From: Cycas panzhihuaensis
Taxonomy: Eukaryota; Cycadophyta
Length of the DNA: 64,000 bases
Direction: 5' to 3'
Assembly: GCA_023213395.1 (NCBI GenBank)
Contig: CM041465.1
Location: 85,877,741-85,941,740 of the forward strand
This document shows, piece by piece, positions 33,572-44,500 of the stretch. A program made the position numbers and the translations under genes. The first letter of the stretch is position 1, and the number at the start of each line of letters is the position of its first letter. Under the pieces are notes generated by a model. The model was not told the DNA's origin. It was given only the letters and a program-made list of their open reading frames with translations, and ran no database searches.

Positions 33572-34396
33572 TACGTCAAGATCGTGGGAGGCTGCCCAAA
33601 AGTCCAAAAAAAAAAAAAATTTTTCTTTCCCTATCAGATCGAGTACTCTCTCTACCCTAGTAGAGATCGAGGAAAGACCTTCGCTTAGTACTCTCTCCAC
33701 AAAGATTGAGGAATGATATCGGGACAATCCAAGCATTGGGAGAAAGGGGAAATTCTTTTCCCATGTAACTCTAGTACTTTATCCCTTGTCTTTTATCTAG
33801 TTTTAATTTCATTCCAATTTTTTGATTCTGTCATTGAATTATATCTTAAGGGTAGATAACATCATTGGGTGGCTACTTTTCTCCCTCCTGCCTCCTTTCC
33901 CAGGTATCGCAAGGTTCTGTCATTCTGGCTAAGCACATAGTGGCCCTCCTACCCTTTGCATGAAGGATTGGAGTATCACTCCTGAGCTAAACCCTAGACA
34001 AAACCTGGCTACAGTAGTGTGCCTCCACATACCTTCGAGTATATAGGATGATCCCATCTTCAGGTCCCAATCCATTTCCAGCATAGGCAACTTTTGACCG
34101 CTGAAGTCTTATAGTGTAGTGGTTAGCGGTTAGCCCTATAAAGCTACCTGCCCCGAACTTCTATAGTTTATTGGCAAGCTTATAAGACTAAGCACACCTT
34201 GTCTACTGGTTGGTAGGTTAAGACTAGAAGCCACCTCATAATTTAAAAAAAAAAAAAAAAAATTCCACTTAATTCAGTAAGAAAATTTACCCTTACAGGT
34301 ATATACCTCATTTTGATCAAAGACATCGTCATCGGTCAATTTGTACTAGGTTAGTATATACTGTAAATTTTCATAATTTTTAGTACCTAGTTACCA
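33572..34396 (+). other. G1 leader
   Basis: Non-coding. Contains an A13 tract at 33606 and an A-rich run near 34245. No frame of interest. Confidence 0.6.
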
Positions 34397-35640
34397 ATGG
34401 GTCCCACCTCATCCCCCCATATGAACAAGCTTTTCGCACTGTTGAAAGAACTTGGTATCTTGCTTATGTAACTTTCTTTGGGATCAATAGGCTATAGACA
34501 CCCCACAATCTCCCTGTTCCCGCCTCTCTTTCCCTTAACAACCCCCTTTTTCTTACGTCTCGTTCTTTCTTGATCTTTCCTACTTCATTCATTCCCCTTC
34601 TTTCTACTTATGCCTGCCTCTTTACACCCTTTCTCCTTAGCTCCTCAAAGCAATAGTGACAAAATCTTGATGCTCGAGACTGAAGTCCACAATATTAATG
34701 ATAAAATAGAGGATCTCAGCCATATACGTGATGAGGTTAAAAAAGAAGTAGCTATCATACGCGCAAACTTTAGCTCACAATTGTAAAACCTAGCATCTCA
34801 TGCCAATGTCCAAGATGTAATTAAGAGGTTGAACAACTTCTCTCCTCCACCACCAGTTGGCCCCGCATAACAACAAATCATGCCTCTGCCTCCACATCAG
34901 CAACAACCATTCCATCACAAGATCAACATACCCATATTTGATCCAGATCTTAATAGGGATAGTACACGAAGTTAGATTAGCAAACTAGAGTCTTACTTTG
35001 CACTCAACCCAATGTCAGTGAATGAGTAACTTACATTTGCTTCCATTCACTTAGATGGGAAGGCACATCATTGGTTCTGATGGTGGAAATGGGAGTACCC
35101 CTCTAGCGCCTTGGGCACTTCTCACTGCTTTTCAAGCAGTATGAAGACACTTGGAGTCAATCTTTTTTTACATAGCTAACACATTTGAAGTAAGTATCCT
35201 CTGTCAAAGTTTACATGGATGAGTTCCAATCTTTATGTAATTAGGTTGATAAGTAACTTGATAAACAGATGGAGATAGATACGTACATGTCTAGACTTAA
35301 AGAATGTATCCAAATGTGCTTGAAGACAGTCTCCCTATCCACTCTAAAGGATGTAATTAATATGGCTAAAGTAGTAGAAGTAGAATTTGTAGCAGAAAGA
35401 CCTCCTCCATTCAGACGAGACTCCACGTGGTTTTCATGATCCTGACAAGCTAATTCAGCCTAGTCCTAGAGACCATGATCACGCCCATGACTGGAGGACA
35501 CCCCATCTATATCTCTCGAGTAGTGCACTAAGGAATCATCGTCGAAGTCCATCCACATCACTACTATAGAGGCACAATGTCGTCGGGAAGCTGGTTTATG
35601 TATGTAATGTTCTAAAAAATGGACCATTGGTCACAATAGA
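34397..35640 (+). pseudogene. G1 gag
   Basis: ATG at 34397 (MGPTSSPHMNKLFALLKELG). A coiled-coil-like segment ILMLETEVHNINDKIEDLS follows, then LNNFSPPPP and INIPIFDPDLN, LESYFALNPMSVNE and HLDGKAHHWF, which is the Ty3 gag core (FxGxxPxxWLxxxExYFxxxxxxxxxxxxxAxxxLxGxAxxWW). Stops fall after the core and the zinc knuckle is not clearly preserved. It would form the virus-like particle. Confidence 0.82.
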
Positions 35641-35658
35641 ATCTATAAAGCTAGGAAG

Positions 35659-36200
35659 ATGGTCTTCACAATTGACCTAGACTTACCCTCAGATGATGAC
35701 CCTGATAATGAGCATGAATATGATGATGAAGCCCAAGACCACCCTGCTGATGAGTTACCCCCAAACCTTAAGCCTGAAGTTTCCTTATCCACAGTTACCT
35801 CCATTGCATGTCCTGAACCACTTCAAGTCAAAGGAATACTTAGGAAAACCCCAATTACCATTTTGATCGACGGAAAGGCCGCTAAATTTCATCGACATCT
35901 CCATTGCTCGCCAATTGAATCTTTACATAAAACCTAAAATTGGCTTCACTTGCTCCTTACCTGGTCATCACACACTCCATTATGTGGGAACAATAAAAAA
36001 CCTCACGGTCCACATTGGCTCATATACCCTTGTCTCTGATCTTTATGCCCTGTCCATAGGTGGGTTAAATGTAATTCTTGGCGTACAATGGCTCCAGACT
36101 CTAGGGACTTATAGCACCAATAACTCACCCACGACCCTCTTCATTATGTTCAAAGATCACATGGGCCGCTCTCATAAACTTTATGGGATGCAAACCCCCT
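35659..36200 (+). pseudogene. G1 protease
   Basis: An acidic stretch (DDDPDNEHEYDDEAQD) leads into the aspartic protease. ITILIDGKAAKF is at the active-site position but the usual D-S-G-S-x-x-N-F is degraded. IDISIARQLNLYIKPK and VHIGSYTLVSDLYALSIGG then NVILGVQWLQTLG (to about 36100) match the family closely. The frame changes near 35900. Confidence 0.88.
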
Positions 36201-37010
36201 AAAACAAAGTAATCTCACCCTCACGAATGCGCCGCCAACTCAACAGTAACATCGGATACATCGTTCATCTTAACCATATCCAGGCCCCCTCGGGTATCCA
36301 CCCTGATATCCAGCGTATTAGATCGATACCAATCTATATTTGCTCTGTTACCTACTAGCCCCCCAGCTGATCGAGGCTTTTACCATACTATTGAGTTATA
36401 AAGTTCGCACGACCCGATAAGCCTTCGACCATATAGAAATTCATATTTCTGAAAAAATGAAATCGAAAAATTCACACAGGAATTGTTGGACATGGGTATC
36501 ATCCAACCTAGTAAAGGCCTGTATGTGGCACCCATCGTCTTAGTTTACAAGAAGGATGGCTCTTTTCGACTTTGTGTTGACTATCGTGCACTCAATAAAA
36601 TCACCATAAAAAATAAGTTTCCCACGCCACGAATTGATGACATGTTAGATGAAATCCATGGCGCTATAATTTTCACCAAACTTGATTTATAGTCAGGATA
36701 CTACCAAATCCCCATCTTGCCGGAAGATCAACATAAAACAGCTTTCTGAACCCACCATGGCCACTTTGAGTTCCAGGTCATGCCCTTTGGCCTATGTAAT
36801 ACTCTTGCCACCTTTCAGGCCCTCATGAATAAGATCTTTTCCCCGTACTTATGAAATTTTGTCATCATCTTCTTTGACGATATTCTTATCTATAGCTCAA
36901 ACATGCCGGCCCACATCCCCCATCTAGAAATAGTCCTTTAAATCCTAGCTGAGAATAAACTGTATGCTAAGCTCTCCAATTATGAATTTGGGAAATCTGA
37001 ATTACGCATC
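36201..37010 (+). pseudogene. G1 reverse transcriptase
   Basis: [20 protein letters not shown] then [35 protein letters not shown] and FTKLDL end at a TAG (36690), beyond which SGYYQI continues in frame. [21 protein letters not shown] (about 36778-36840) and FVIIFFDDILIYSS (36855-36898) follow, with the catalytic F-x-D-D intact, then ELRIFGHII. Six or so stops. Confidence 0.92.
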
Positions 37011-37650
37011 TTTGGGCATATTATATCCTTTCAGGGTTCTGTGGATCCTGATAAAATCTCTGTCATCACTAATTGGCCAACCCTAAAAACCCTGACCCAA
37101 TTGCGGTCTTTTCTAGGACTTACTGGATTCTATCAATGGTTTGTTCAAAATTATGCCACCCTAACCACTCCCTTAACCCACTTACTTTGGAAGGAATCCT
37201 TTCAGTGGTCCCCCTTAGCTAATGAGGCCTTCCTCCATTTAAAGGAGGTCATGACAACCACCCCAGTCTTGGCCTCCCTTGACTTCTCTTTGCCTTTCCA
37301 ATTAGAGTGCTATGCCTCTGGGTTTGGATTAGGTGCGGTCTTAATGCAAGACTTCCACCCCATTGCCTTCAAAAGTCGAAAACTCAAAGATCATGAGTGT
37401 AGACTTTCTACTTATCAAAAAGAAATGCGGGCCATTCTCTATGCTGTTGACAAGTGGTGATAGTATCTACTTGGTTCTAAATTCACTATCCTCACTGATC
37501 ATCATAGCGTTCACTGTTTACTAGATCAACCAGTCCTCTCAGAAGAGCAAGCAAAATGGGTCGACTGCCTCCAAGTTTTTTATTTTATAATCACATATAA
37601 AAAGAAAAAAGATAACATTGTGGAAGATGCTCTCTCGAGGTTGCCTTCAC
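37011..37650 (+). pseudogene. G1 RNase H
   Basis: The open frame 37041-37460 starts at VDPDKISVITNWPTLKTLTQ and LRSFLGLTGFYQWFVQNYA. ECYASGFGLGAVLMQD has Ala-Ser at the usual DAS position, and KEMRAILYAVDKW holds the Glu segment. After a stop, FTILTDHHSVHCLLDQ (TDH motif) and NIVEDALSRLP (D of ADALSR) follow near 37485-37650. Confidence 0.93.
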
Positions 37651-38720
37651 CTACACTTGGTGATACCACCGATTATACGGAGGACCCCACCATTTATGCC
37701 ATTTCCTCCCCACAACCAACATGGCTACAGGATTTAGCTATGGCTAACCAAAACCACATGATTTTGCGCACTGGGCCAATAAGGTCCACACTCATAAGGA
37801 TTGGTCCATCCATAATAATCTTTTCTTATACCAAAATCGCATATTCGTACATCCCCTCTCAGCTTTTATCCTGCGGATTTTATCAGAATATCATTCTCCC
37901 CCTCTTGGTGGCCACTCTGGTTTTGATAAAACTTACCATAGGATTCGTTCTGACTTCTTTTGGCTAGCAATGAAATCCACCATCCTTACCTTTGTCTCAG
38001 AATGTGATACATGCCAACATAACAAAGCTAATACAAAACCCCAACCGGGCCTCCTTCAACCATTGCACATCCCACAAGGTAAATGCCAAGATATTACCAT
38101 AGACTTTATAACAGGCCTACCACCATCTGCTGGATCTAACTCCATTTTAGTAGTCATAGATCAATTAACAAAATATGCCCACTTCTTGCCCGTCCACACA
38201 ACCTATAGAGCCCCACGCCTCGTTGACATCTACATCCAGACAATATTTCGTTTGCATAGTTTTCCATCCATCATTATATGCGATCGTGACCCAAAATTCA
38301 GTAGCTCTTTTTGGCAAGAGCTATTCCGTGCATCAGGTACATCATTCAACATGAGTTCTGTATACCATCCACAGATCGATGGCCAATATGAGGTCCTTAA
38401 CAAAACTCTGGAGACCTACTTACGTTGCTTTGTATATGACCACCAGTCTAAATAAACATCATGACTAACTCTAGCTAAGTATTGGTATAACTCCTCACAC
38501 CATTCAGCCATTGGAATGTCCCCATTTTTGGCTCTATATGGGTGTCCCCCTCTGTCCCACCACACTTTAGCTACCAACCTCCGTACGATAGTAGTGCAAC
38601 AAAAATTACAGCATATGGACCAAATTCTCCACACCCTTAAACAAAACCTATCCATGGCCCAAAATCAAATAAAACAATTAGCAGACTGCCACTGCTCTGA
38701 TCGCTCCTTCAATATTTAGG
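37651..38720 (+). pseudogene. G1 integrase
   Basis: The HHCC zinc finger is spread over two frames: PLGGHSGFDKTYHRIRSDFF near 37905-37963 and SECDTCQHNK at 37997-38026. The core has TIDFITGLPPSAGSN and ILVVIDQLTKYAHFLPVH (first Asp), CDRDPKFSSSFW (second Asp) and YHPQIDGQYEVLNKTLETYL, where Gln-Tyr stands near the Glu position (usual HPQTDGQTEVVNR; E present). The frame stops at 38453 and continues in others. Confidence 0.94.
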
Positions 38721-39146
38721 GATCTGGTATTTCTTCATCTCCAACCTTATGAGCAACAATCCCTTCGCCATCATAAGAACCACAAACTTAGCCCTCAATA
38801 TTATGGCCCCTATAAAGTCCTTAAACGTATTGGTGATATTGCATATGCTCTTGACCTTCCCCCCACCACAAACATCCATAATGTTTTTCATGTCTCCTAT
38901 CTTCGGAAGTGTATAAGCAAAACCCATACTCCCTAGACAACCCTTCCAATTTTGGATGAAGAGCAAACATTATCCGTACCTCCAGAACGTATCCTAGCTA
39001 CCAGACAATGGCGTCTCTAGAATTGGTCCATTTCAGAATATTTGATACAGTGGACAGGTTGCACCTCCGACGAAGCAACTTGGGAGTCCGATGAGTTTGT
39101 CAAAAAACACTTGCATCTCACCTGCTTCAAGGACTTGGCATCTTAG
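38721..39146 (+). pseudogene. G1 integrase C-terminus and chromodomain
   Basis: RNHKLSPQYYGPYKVLKRIG (about 38768-38830) is the GPY/F module, and VFHVSYLRKCI follows. From about 38983, RILATRQWRL then a stop, then SEYLIQWTGCTSDEATWESD and EFVKKHL, is a chromodomain: the W-x-G and TWE core are intact. It ends with a TAG at 39144-39146. Chromodomains steer insertion to marked chromatin. This places G1 among chromoviruses. Confidence 0.93.
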
Positions 39147-39157
39147 GGGAGGGGACT

Positions 39158-39531
39158 TGTTATATAACTTATCTGGCTAAGTTATGTAAACCACTATGGA
39201 ACTTTATGCATGTGCCGTCTAGTGGACTAATAGTATGCATAGGCGTTGTCGTCTAATAGAATGTAAGGCCGCTTAGGCCACCAATAGGATTACATGTATA
39301 AGACCCTATTTTGTCTATATAAGGGTCATAAATTGTAAATGATGGTTATCTTGATAGAACATTTTTATAAAGATTGTGCTGCGGTACTTTCTATTTTTTT
39401 GTGATCATTTAGCGCTCTGGTGTTCTTGTGAAGCTCTTGGTTAGTTTGTTTGCTCTGTTGGATAAGAAGATGCTATTGTGATTGTCAAATTCTCTGCTAT
39501 CTCAAGAGAATTCGCAAGAAGAAACGTCCCA
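39158..39531 (+). repeat. G1 3' LTR
   Basis: TGTTATATAACTT to CGTCCCA, 374 bp, directly after GGGGAGGGGACT. Confidence 0.97.
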
Positions 39532-39536
39532 TTTAT

Positions 39537-40237
39537 TCTATTTAAATATTCAATATTTTTTTTTTTACTTCAGATCTGCTTATTTCAGGAAGTACTACAA
39601 TATTTTCTGGCATAGTTATTTCAAATCTGCAACATTTAGTTCATATCTGTTATATTTCATTATAAATCTATATTTTTTAACATATATTTAACCATATGTA
39701 CAAGTTCTTTTTACAGATCCGTGATTTTTGAGGCATATTCAGCCTTCTAGAAAAGTTTAAACAGCAGATCTCACTTCTGCAAATCAGCGACAACCACATT
39801 TACTAAGTTCTTCAGTTCCATTTTCAGATTTATACATATTTTTTATATATCTACTCAACATATTTCTTTGAAATTTTTTAGATACATATATATGTATTTC
39901 ATTTGCTTGATATATTTTTTGTTAAAATATTTAAAATTTTCTGGTTCATTTGCATTCCATTGAATTAACAAAAAAACATTAACATTGTTTTCATATTCTC
40001 TTTATACAAATATATGATTTATTGAAATATTACATCCTTTACAAAAAAAAATGGGGAAATACAACTTGTTGCATGCTTTCTTATAATGCATATGGCAGAA
40101 TAGTGTTGTCAACAAGTGTAATGAGAAGAATAGTCTTCAAATATCTATCAATTTCAGCCTGAACCTACTTGAAAAGCAAAACTACTTCCCATCCCATGAT
40201 AAGCAAATAAAGAAAACAGTTCTTATCACAAACAAAG
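39537..40237 (+). other. Y leader after G1
   Basis: AT-rich leader continuing from 33183, with AGATCTG phrases as in X. No coding content up to the bromodomain fragment. Confidence 0.6.
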
Positions 40238-40440
40238 AAAATAGTTCATTGCATTACTACAGATCAGAAAGACATCCTTCTCAAGTTGCTCCAAAGTGGA
40301 ATAGACTCCTTTTTACAAGTATCTTTCTTATAGTACCAAAATCCATTGGATTTTTTAATGAAATCATAGTAATCTAGGACCTTCTCTAGTATCATTACAT
40401 GATCAAGGACTCTATTGATTTTTCCTTGGTAGCTTCACGA
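40238..40440 (-). pseudogene. Captured bromodomain fragment, antisense to Y
   Basis: Minus-strand frames give EKVLDYYDFIK, then PMDFGTIRKILVK, then LEQLEKDVFLICSNAMNY (complement 40294-40238). This is the ZA loop and helix B-C text of a plant bromodomain: the PMDFGT motif and the acetyl-lysine-binding Asn of CSNAMxY are both kept. Two single-base frame changes separate the three pieces and a stop follows the Tyr. The family is close to BRD7/BRD9/BRPF-like plant proteins; I cannot say which gene. It lies in the leader of Y, opposite to the element. Confidence 0.88.
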
Positions 40441-40850
40441 TTAATAATCTTCATACCCATTACTAACACATACAATAAAGGAGAAATAAGTAAATAAGAA
40501 AATATAGAAAATATATGAAAGTAATGGTGCAGCTCTTCCACCTCTGATTTTTTGAAGATTTGTCTTTGGGTTTAGCTCTTAGCGGAGATCTTGTGACTTT
40601 GAATAGAAAATATCAATAACTAAAACTTTTTTTTTTTTTATACAATTGAGACAACTGCCTCCTTGCATTTATCCACCTTTCTCGGCTATATTTACAAATT
40701 GTTCAAGAAGTCACACAAATCGTGCAACTAACATTTGGCAACCTTGTTGCAGTGCAGCCAATGATAACAATAAGATTTGGTATCAGTTTTTTTGGAAAAC
40801 ATTTTATCTTATTTGTGCTCTGATCAATTTCATTCTATGATTTTCGGAGT
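40441..40850. other. Y cargo region, unidentified
   Basis: Mixed-composition sequence between the bromodomain piece and the next coding-like piece. A T11 run is at 40628. The plus frame 40646-40840 is Cys-rich but matches nothing I know. Confidence 0.35.
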
Positions 40851-41845
40851 TTCTTACACCATAAGTCAAAAGTTGTACTCAAATCAGGCCATGCTTTCCT
40901 ATATTTGAGGCGAGTACTAATCCAAATTTTGAAAATCTATTCTTGGTCTGCCATAGGAAGGGTACCACCAAGAGCACTTAGGCCTTCCTAATGAAAGTTG
41001 TATAGGTCTTGGGCAAATCACTTCTCCAGTCTGCAAAGCCTACAATAATCAAACTAGAATGTTGAATAAGGTCTCTATGAAGGGATTCTGATATATTCCG
41101 ATAACCATTAACTGAGCAAGATCTTGCTCCTCAACAAACATTTTCACAGCGATATCAACTATCTTCAAAGTGAAAAGTTCATCAAGAAGTTGCATCAAGG
41201 AAGTAGATGTTTAGGGGTTGTGGGCACTGACCAAAGAATCATAAGCCAAAAGATGCAGTTAGAATCATTGACAAGGGGACACTAGGGACCGTGAAAGACC
41301 AAGGGAGAATCAAAATGTTCAGTTTGGCCCAAGGAATGTTGCGTGGGCATGTAAGCAGGCCTGTAAACCACCATCATTATCGCCCAAGCTACAACGCCCT
41401 AATAATCTCATGCCTCAGTTGCGGTACTAATTTCTCTATAGGGAGAATGTGACTATGCTCCAGCATCGCAAATTGGCTCACCATCGATTTGGAGTTGAGA
41501 AAATCACAGGACACGCTAACACGAAAGAAAAATGCAGTTCGACGCAGTCCAACTTTCATTCTCGGGATAGTTAAGAACTCCCAAAAGACTGTTGCTTCTT
41601 GTAATGACTCAGTAGGATCAAGGAGCTCAGGCCACAACTCGCTGGCTTCACTCCAACATCTGCCATCCTCTGTGTCCATCTCCACTTCCATCACTACGTC
41701 TCCAAAACCTCTGCCCAAAACATTACACGCAATTTCCAGTACGTAATCTGGCTCTGAGTCTCCACAGGCCATACTGCATACTCGATGACGACCGCATGGT
41801 GTACAGGTCTGCAAGTCATGGATGACGACGACTGGGTGCGCGAGC
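40851..41845 (-). pseudogene. Captured coding-like piece of unknown family, antisense to Y
   Basis: A long minus-strand frame (41904-41389, 171 codons) includes DSEPDYVLEIACNVLGRGFG, RCWSEASELWPELLDPTESL and LPIEKLVPQLRHEIIRAL. In another frame downstream, SLMQLLDELFTLKIVDIAVK then FVEEQDLAQLMVIGIYQNPF (about 41200-41060) also reads like genuine protein, and KYRKAWPDLSTTFDLWCKKL comes near 40900-40860. I do not recognise the family. GC content drops sharply at 41846, so the cargo edge is visible and the first about 20 codons of the frame are not part of it. Confidence 0.55.
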
Positions 41846-41971
41846 ACTTCAAATTTGAAGTATTTTAATTTTATTTTAATCTTTTCTTTTTTCAAAAGTT
41901 TCAAAAAAAATCAATTAGATTGAACAGTTTTTGAATTCCAGGGTTTAAAGGGATTAAGCCCATTTCTCTCA

Positions 41972-42019
41972 TAGCCCCTAGTCACCAAAGGTTTCCATAT
42001 TACTATTAGCAAGGGGCTA
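41972..42019 (+). promoter_or_regulatory. Conserved leader motif H (Y copy)
   Basis: TAGCCCCT at 41972-41979 and AGGGGCTA at 42012-42019 are perfect complements, 32 bases apart, giving an 8-bp stem. The loop has TTTCCATATT where relatives have CCATGTGA. It lies 125 bp after the cargo edge and about 80 bp before block R. Confidence 0.65.
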
Positions 42020-42099
42020 ACATAAGTTTTAACACTTTTTTCTTTTTATTTTTTTTTATTTTTTATTTCACATAGGGTTATTGCCATTTTTTACTATAA

Positions 42100-42550
42100 C
42101 TCCTCGTTGAAGCATCGGTTTCTGACGAAACAAGTTTTATTGGGTCAAAATTTTTCTATAGATCAATTTTGACTGGTTATATAATCAATTTTGTACTGAC
42201 GTGATCTCGTTTTAGTTGATTTAAAGTCAATCAGTCATTTTTTCAGCCTTTTTTTAACTTTTTATAAAATCACTTTTTGAATTGATTGTATTTTATTACC
42301 AGAAAACTATTTTCTACCCGAATTTATTTTAAAGTGATCTACATTCAAAAAATTCATTACCCACCTTTTATTTTACTTTTTAGAGTTCATTTTGACCACT
42401 ATTTTAATCGTTGAAAGTGGCATTTTAATGGTTTTTAGCATTTTTCTTAACATTTTACCGTAGAGGTACTTGTTACTATTTCTGTAATAACCTTTTTACT
42501 TGATATCCAAATTCAGTTTTGTTGAGAAGATGACTCAATTCTCTTCAATT
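42100..42550 (+). repeat. Conserved leader block R (Y copy)
   Basis: Aligns with 46090-46500 (X) and with 23680-23230 on the minus strand (C2). Begins near GCATCGGTTTCTGACGAAAC and includes AAAGTCAATCAGTCA and TTTTCTACCCG. Non-coding in all frames. Confidence 0.82.
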
Positions 42551-43342
42551 TGATATAGTTGTTTATACATTTTAATGTATTTTTATTGATTTTTAAATTG
42601 CTCAAAGTAAAGGTACTTAATTACTTTAAACCTACTATTTTTTACACATTTATATATATATTTCTCAAAAAAATTCAGCTGAAAGTATATTGAGAAGTCT
42701 TCTAAATAATATTTAGTCATTTCTCAACATTTTATAAAGTTTTATTAGTATTTTTATACAATTTTGAGCCCCATGCTCATATTATGCCTCAAAACAAGGC
42801 ATATTTCCTTTAGATCATCAAAACTTGACTTATAGGAACCTGTTTTCAAAACAGTCAATTCTGTTGGATTCATATTTTATTTATCTTCATACTCGTAAAG
42901 CTGTCAAACTTAAGGTTATATTTAGTATATTTTTTAAGCTGTTAAACTTAAGGTTATTCTATAACCCTTCTTTCAAAAACGTTTCTTTATACTCCTTATC
43001 TTTTAAAGTAAAATATATATATATTTCAGTTTTTTCAGCATTATATATTATCATCAAGGCTAAGGATTTATTGCATTAAGAATTTACATTTATTCATTTG
43101 CAAAAAATATAAAGGTTAAGGTCTTATTTCATATTTGTATCGTTAAAAGGATATCGGTATATGTTTTCAAAGTTGCTTTAATATTCATTATTTCCTTATT
43201 GCATTTAGTTCATTTATTTTTTAAGGGCATTATATTTCTTTTGAAGAGAATATTTGATATCATATAAGACATTATTCATTTATTGAATATTTTTTTGACT
43301 TAATAAAAGCATATTTTTTATACTAAAAATTTTCTTGATAAA
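42551..43342 (+). other. Y leader between block R and gag
   Basis: AT-rich, T-rich non-coding leader. Short stretches (CTCAAAACAA ... ACTTGA-TTATA-GAAC) recur in X at 47150-47195. Confidence 0.6.
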
Positions 43343-44080
43343 ATGGCACAATTTCCTATTTTTAATGGCCATAACTTTTCACTATGGTATAACACTATGC
43401 TAGACTATTTTATTGCACATGATTTATGGAAATATTTACGAGATGACTATGATGTTAGTGTTAAGTAAAACATTAGAAAGGATAATGAAGCATTAGGATT
43501 ATTATTTTGCACTATGAATGATGATATTTTTTCAAAAGTTTCTAAATTAACAACTTCTAAATTAGTTTAGAATGTATTTATTTCTACTTATGGGGGAGAT
43601 ACCCTCCATGTATTTGATGATATTTTTGATGAGTATATGACATAAGTGACAGAACAAGTAAAGCATAATGACAACACCCATGAAGATTCATATCAAATAT
43701 AGGACCAACTTGCTATACAAGTATCTACTCCTCCATTTGAGAGGGAGGATAAATCTTATAACATGATGAAGAATGAATCTGATATGACAAAAAAGGAATC
43801 TTATGATATGACAGTTGTTGATAGCATACAGATTACAAAAGATAAAGTTTGAATTCAAATTTTTCTTAATGTTCAGGTTGACAAAGTCAAAATTGCATCT
43901 ATACATATATACTTGAATCAAGCATCATCTACTTACAGTTTCTTTACATCATACCTTAGTAAAGATATATATTTTGCAAGAAGGTTGAAGTATGTTAATG
44001 AATGTCAAAATTTTAAAGTTTATTTCAAGTACAAGTTCCATAAGTTCAAGGAAAATATACAAGTGTTCATGATGATATTA
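43343..44080 (+). pseudogene. Y gag (gag-only ORF, broken)
   Basis: ATG at 43343: MAQFPIFNGHNFSLWYNTML then FIAHDLWKYLRDDYD matches the copia gag start (FxGxNYxxWKxxMxxFLxxxDLW). KDNEALGLLFCTMNDDIFSK and ISTYGGD complete the DUF4219/UBN2 pattern. Stops at expected Gln or Trp (for example 43467, 43569). An acidic and Lys-rich tail continues to the purine tract at 44080-44090. No zinc knuckle and no pol follow. A close relative is the X gag at 63507. Confidence 0.88.
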
Positions 44081-44090
44081 AGGGGGAGAA

Positions 44091-44495
44091 TGTTAGAGTA
44101 AATCATCATCACTCCACTCCGACCTTTCCAACCAGGATTGTACACCTCATCAACTTCAATTTAGACATATGATACTCAGCATGTCGAGGTAAGTTAAGGT
44201 AAGTTTAACTTTGATTTATGTTAAGTTGAGTTAGTTTCATTTGAGTTAAGTTAACATTATTTTATTATTATTTTTAAATTCAGGGATTGAGGAGTTTCCC
44301 TCCTCCCCCAAATTATAAATATTGAGGGGTGTGCAACCCTGGTGTCTTTAGACACCACCCTCATTTAGAAAATTTATAACTCTCTTCACTACAATGGATT
44401 TTTTCAGTTTATGTTACATTGATGTATTACAACATTGATCTATGTGATTATATTTTATGTTTTACCATGTTCTTCTGCAAAATAGTTTTCCAACA
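44091..44495 (+). repeat. Y 3' LTR
   Basis: 405 bp, TGTTAGAGTAAATC to CCAACA, after AAGGGGGAGAA. TGGTG follows. Confidence 0.95.
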
Positions 44496-44500
44496 TGGTG

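Larger units (their letters stand above)
33184..39531 (+). mobile_element. Ty3/gypsy chromovirus G1
   Basis: A 6.35-kb element with equal 374-bp LTRs (33184-33557, 39158-39531), TSD TTTAT at 33179-33183 and 39532-39536, a Met-type primer site and purine tract GGGGAGGGGAC. Gag, protease, RT, RNase H, integrase and a C-terminal chromodomain follow in gypsy order. My hand count gives about 33 differences in 374 aligned LTR positions, mostly transitions, so the copy is not recent. It is inserted in the leader of Y. Confidence 0.96.
32203..44495 (+). mobile_element. Copia-like element Y, gag only, non-autonomous
   Basis: LTRs 32203-32625 and 44091-44495, TSD TGGTG at 32198-32202 and 44496-44500, Met-type primer site, purine tract AAGGGGGAGAA. 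Excluding nested G1, Y is about 5.9 kb. The interior has AT-rich leader, host gene cargo on the minus strand, motif H, block R and a short gag ORF that runs up to the 3' LTR. No protease, integrase, RT or RNase H is present, so Y must have moved with enzymes from another element. This fits the class of non-autonomous LTR elements that keep gag (TR-GAG-like). Confidence 0.92.

Noticed and set aside
41489-41746. Plus-strand frame opposite the unknown Y cargo piece
   Set aside because: Shadow of the longer minus-strand frame, which has the better protein-like composition.
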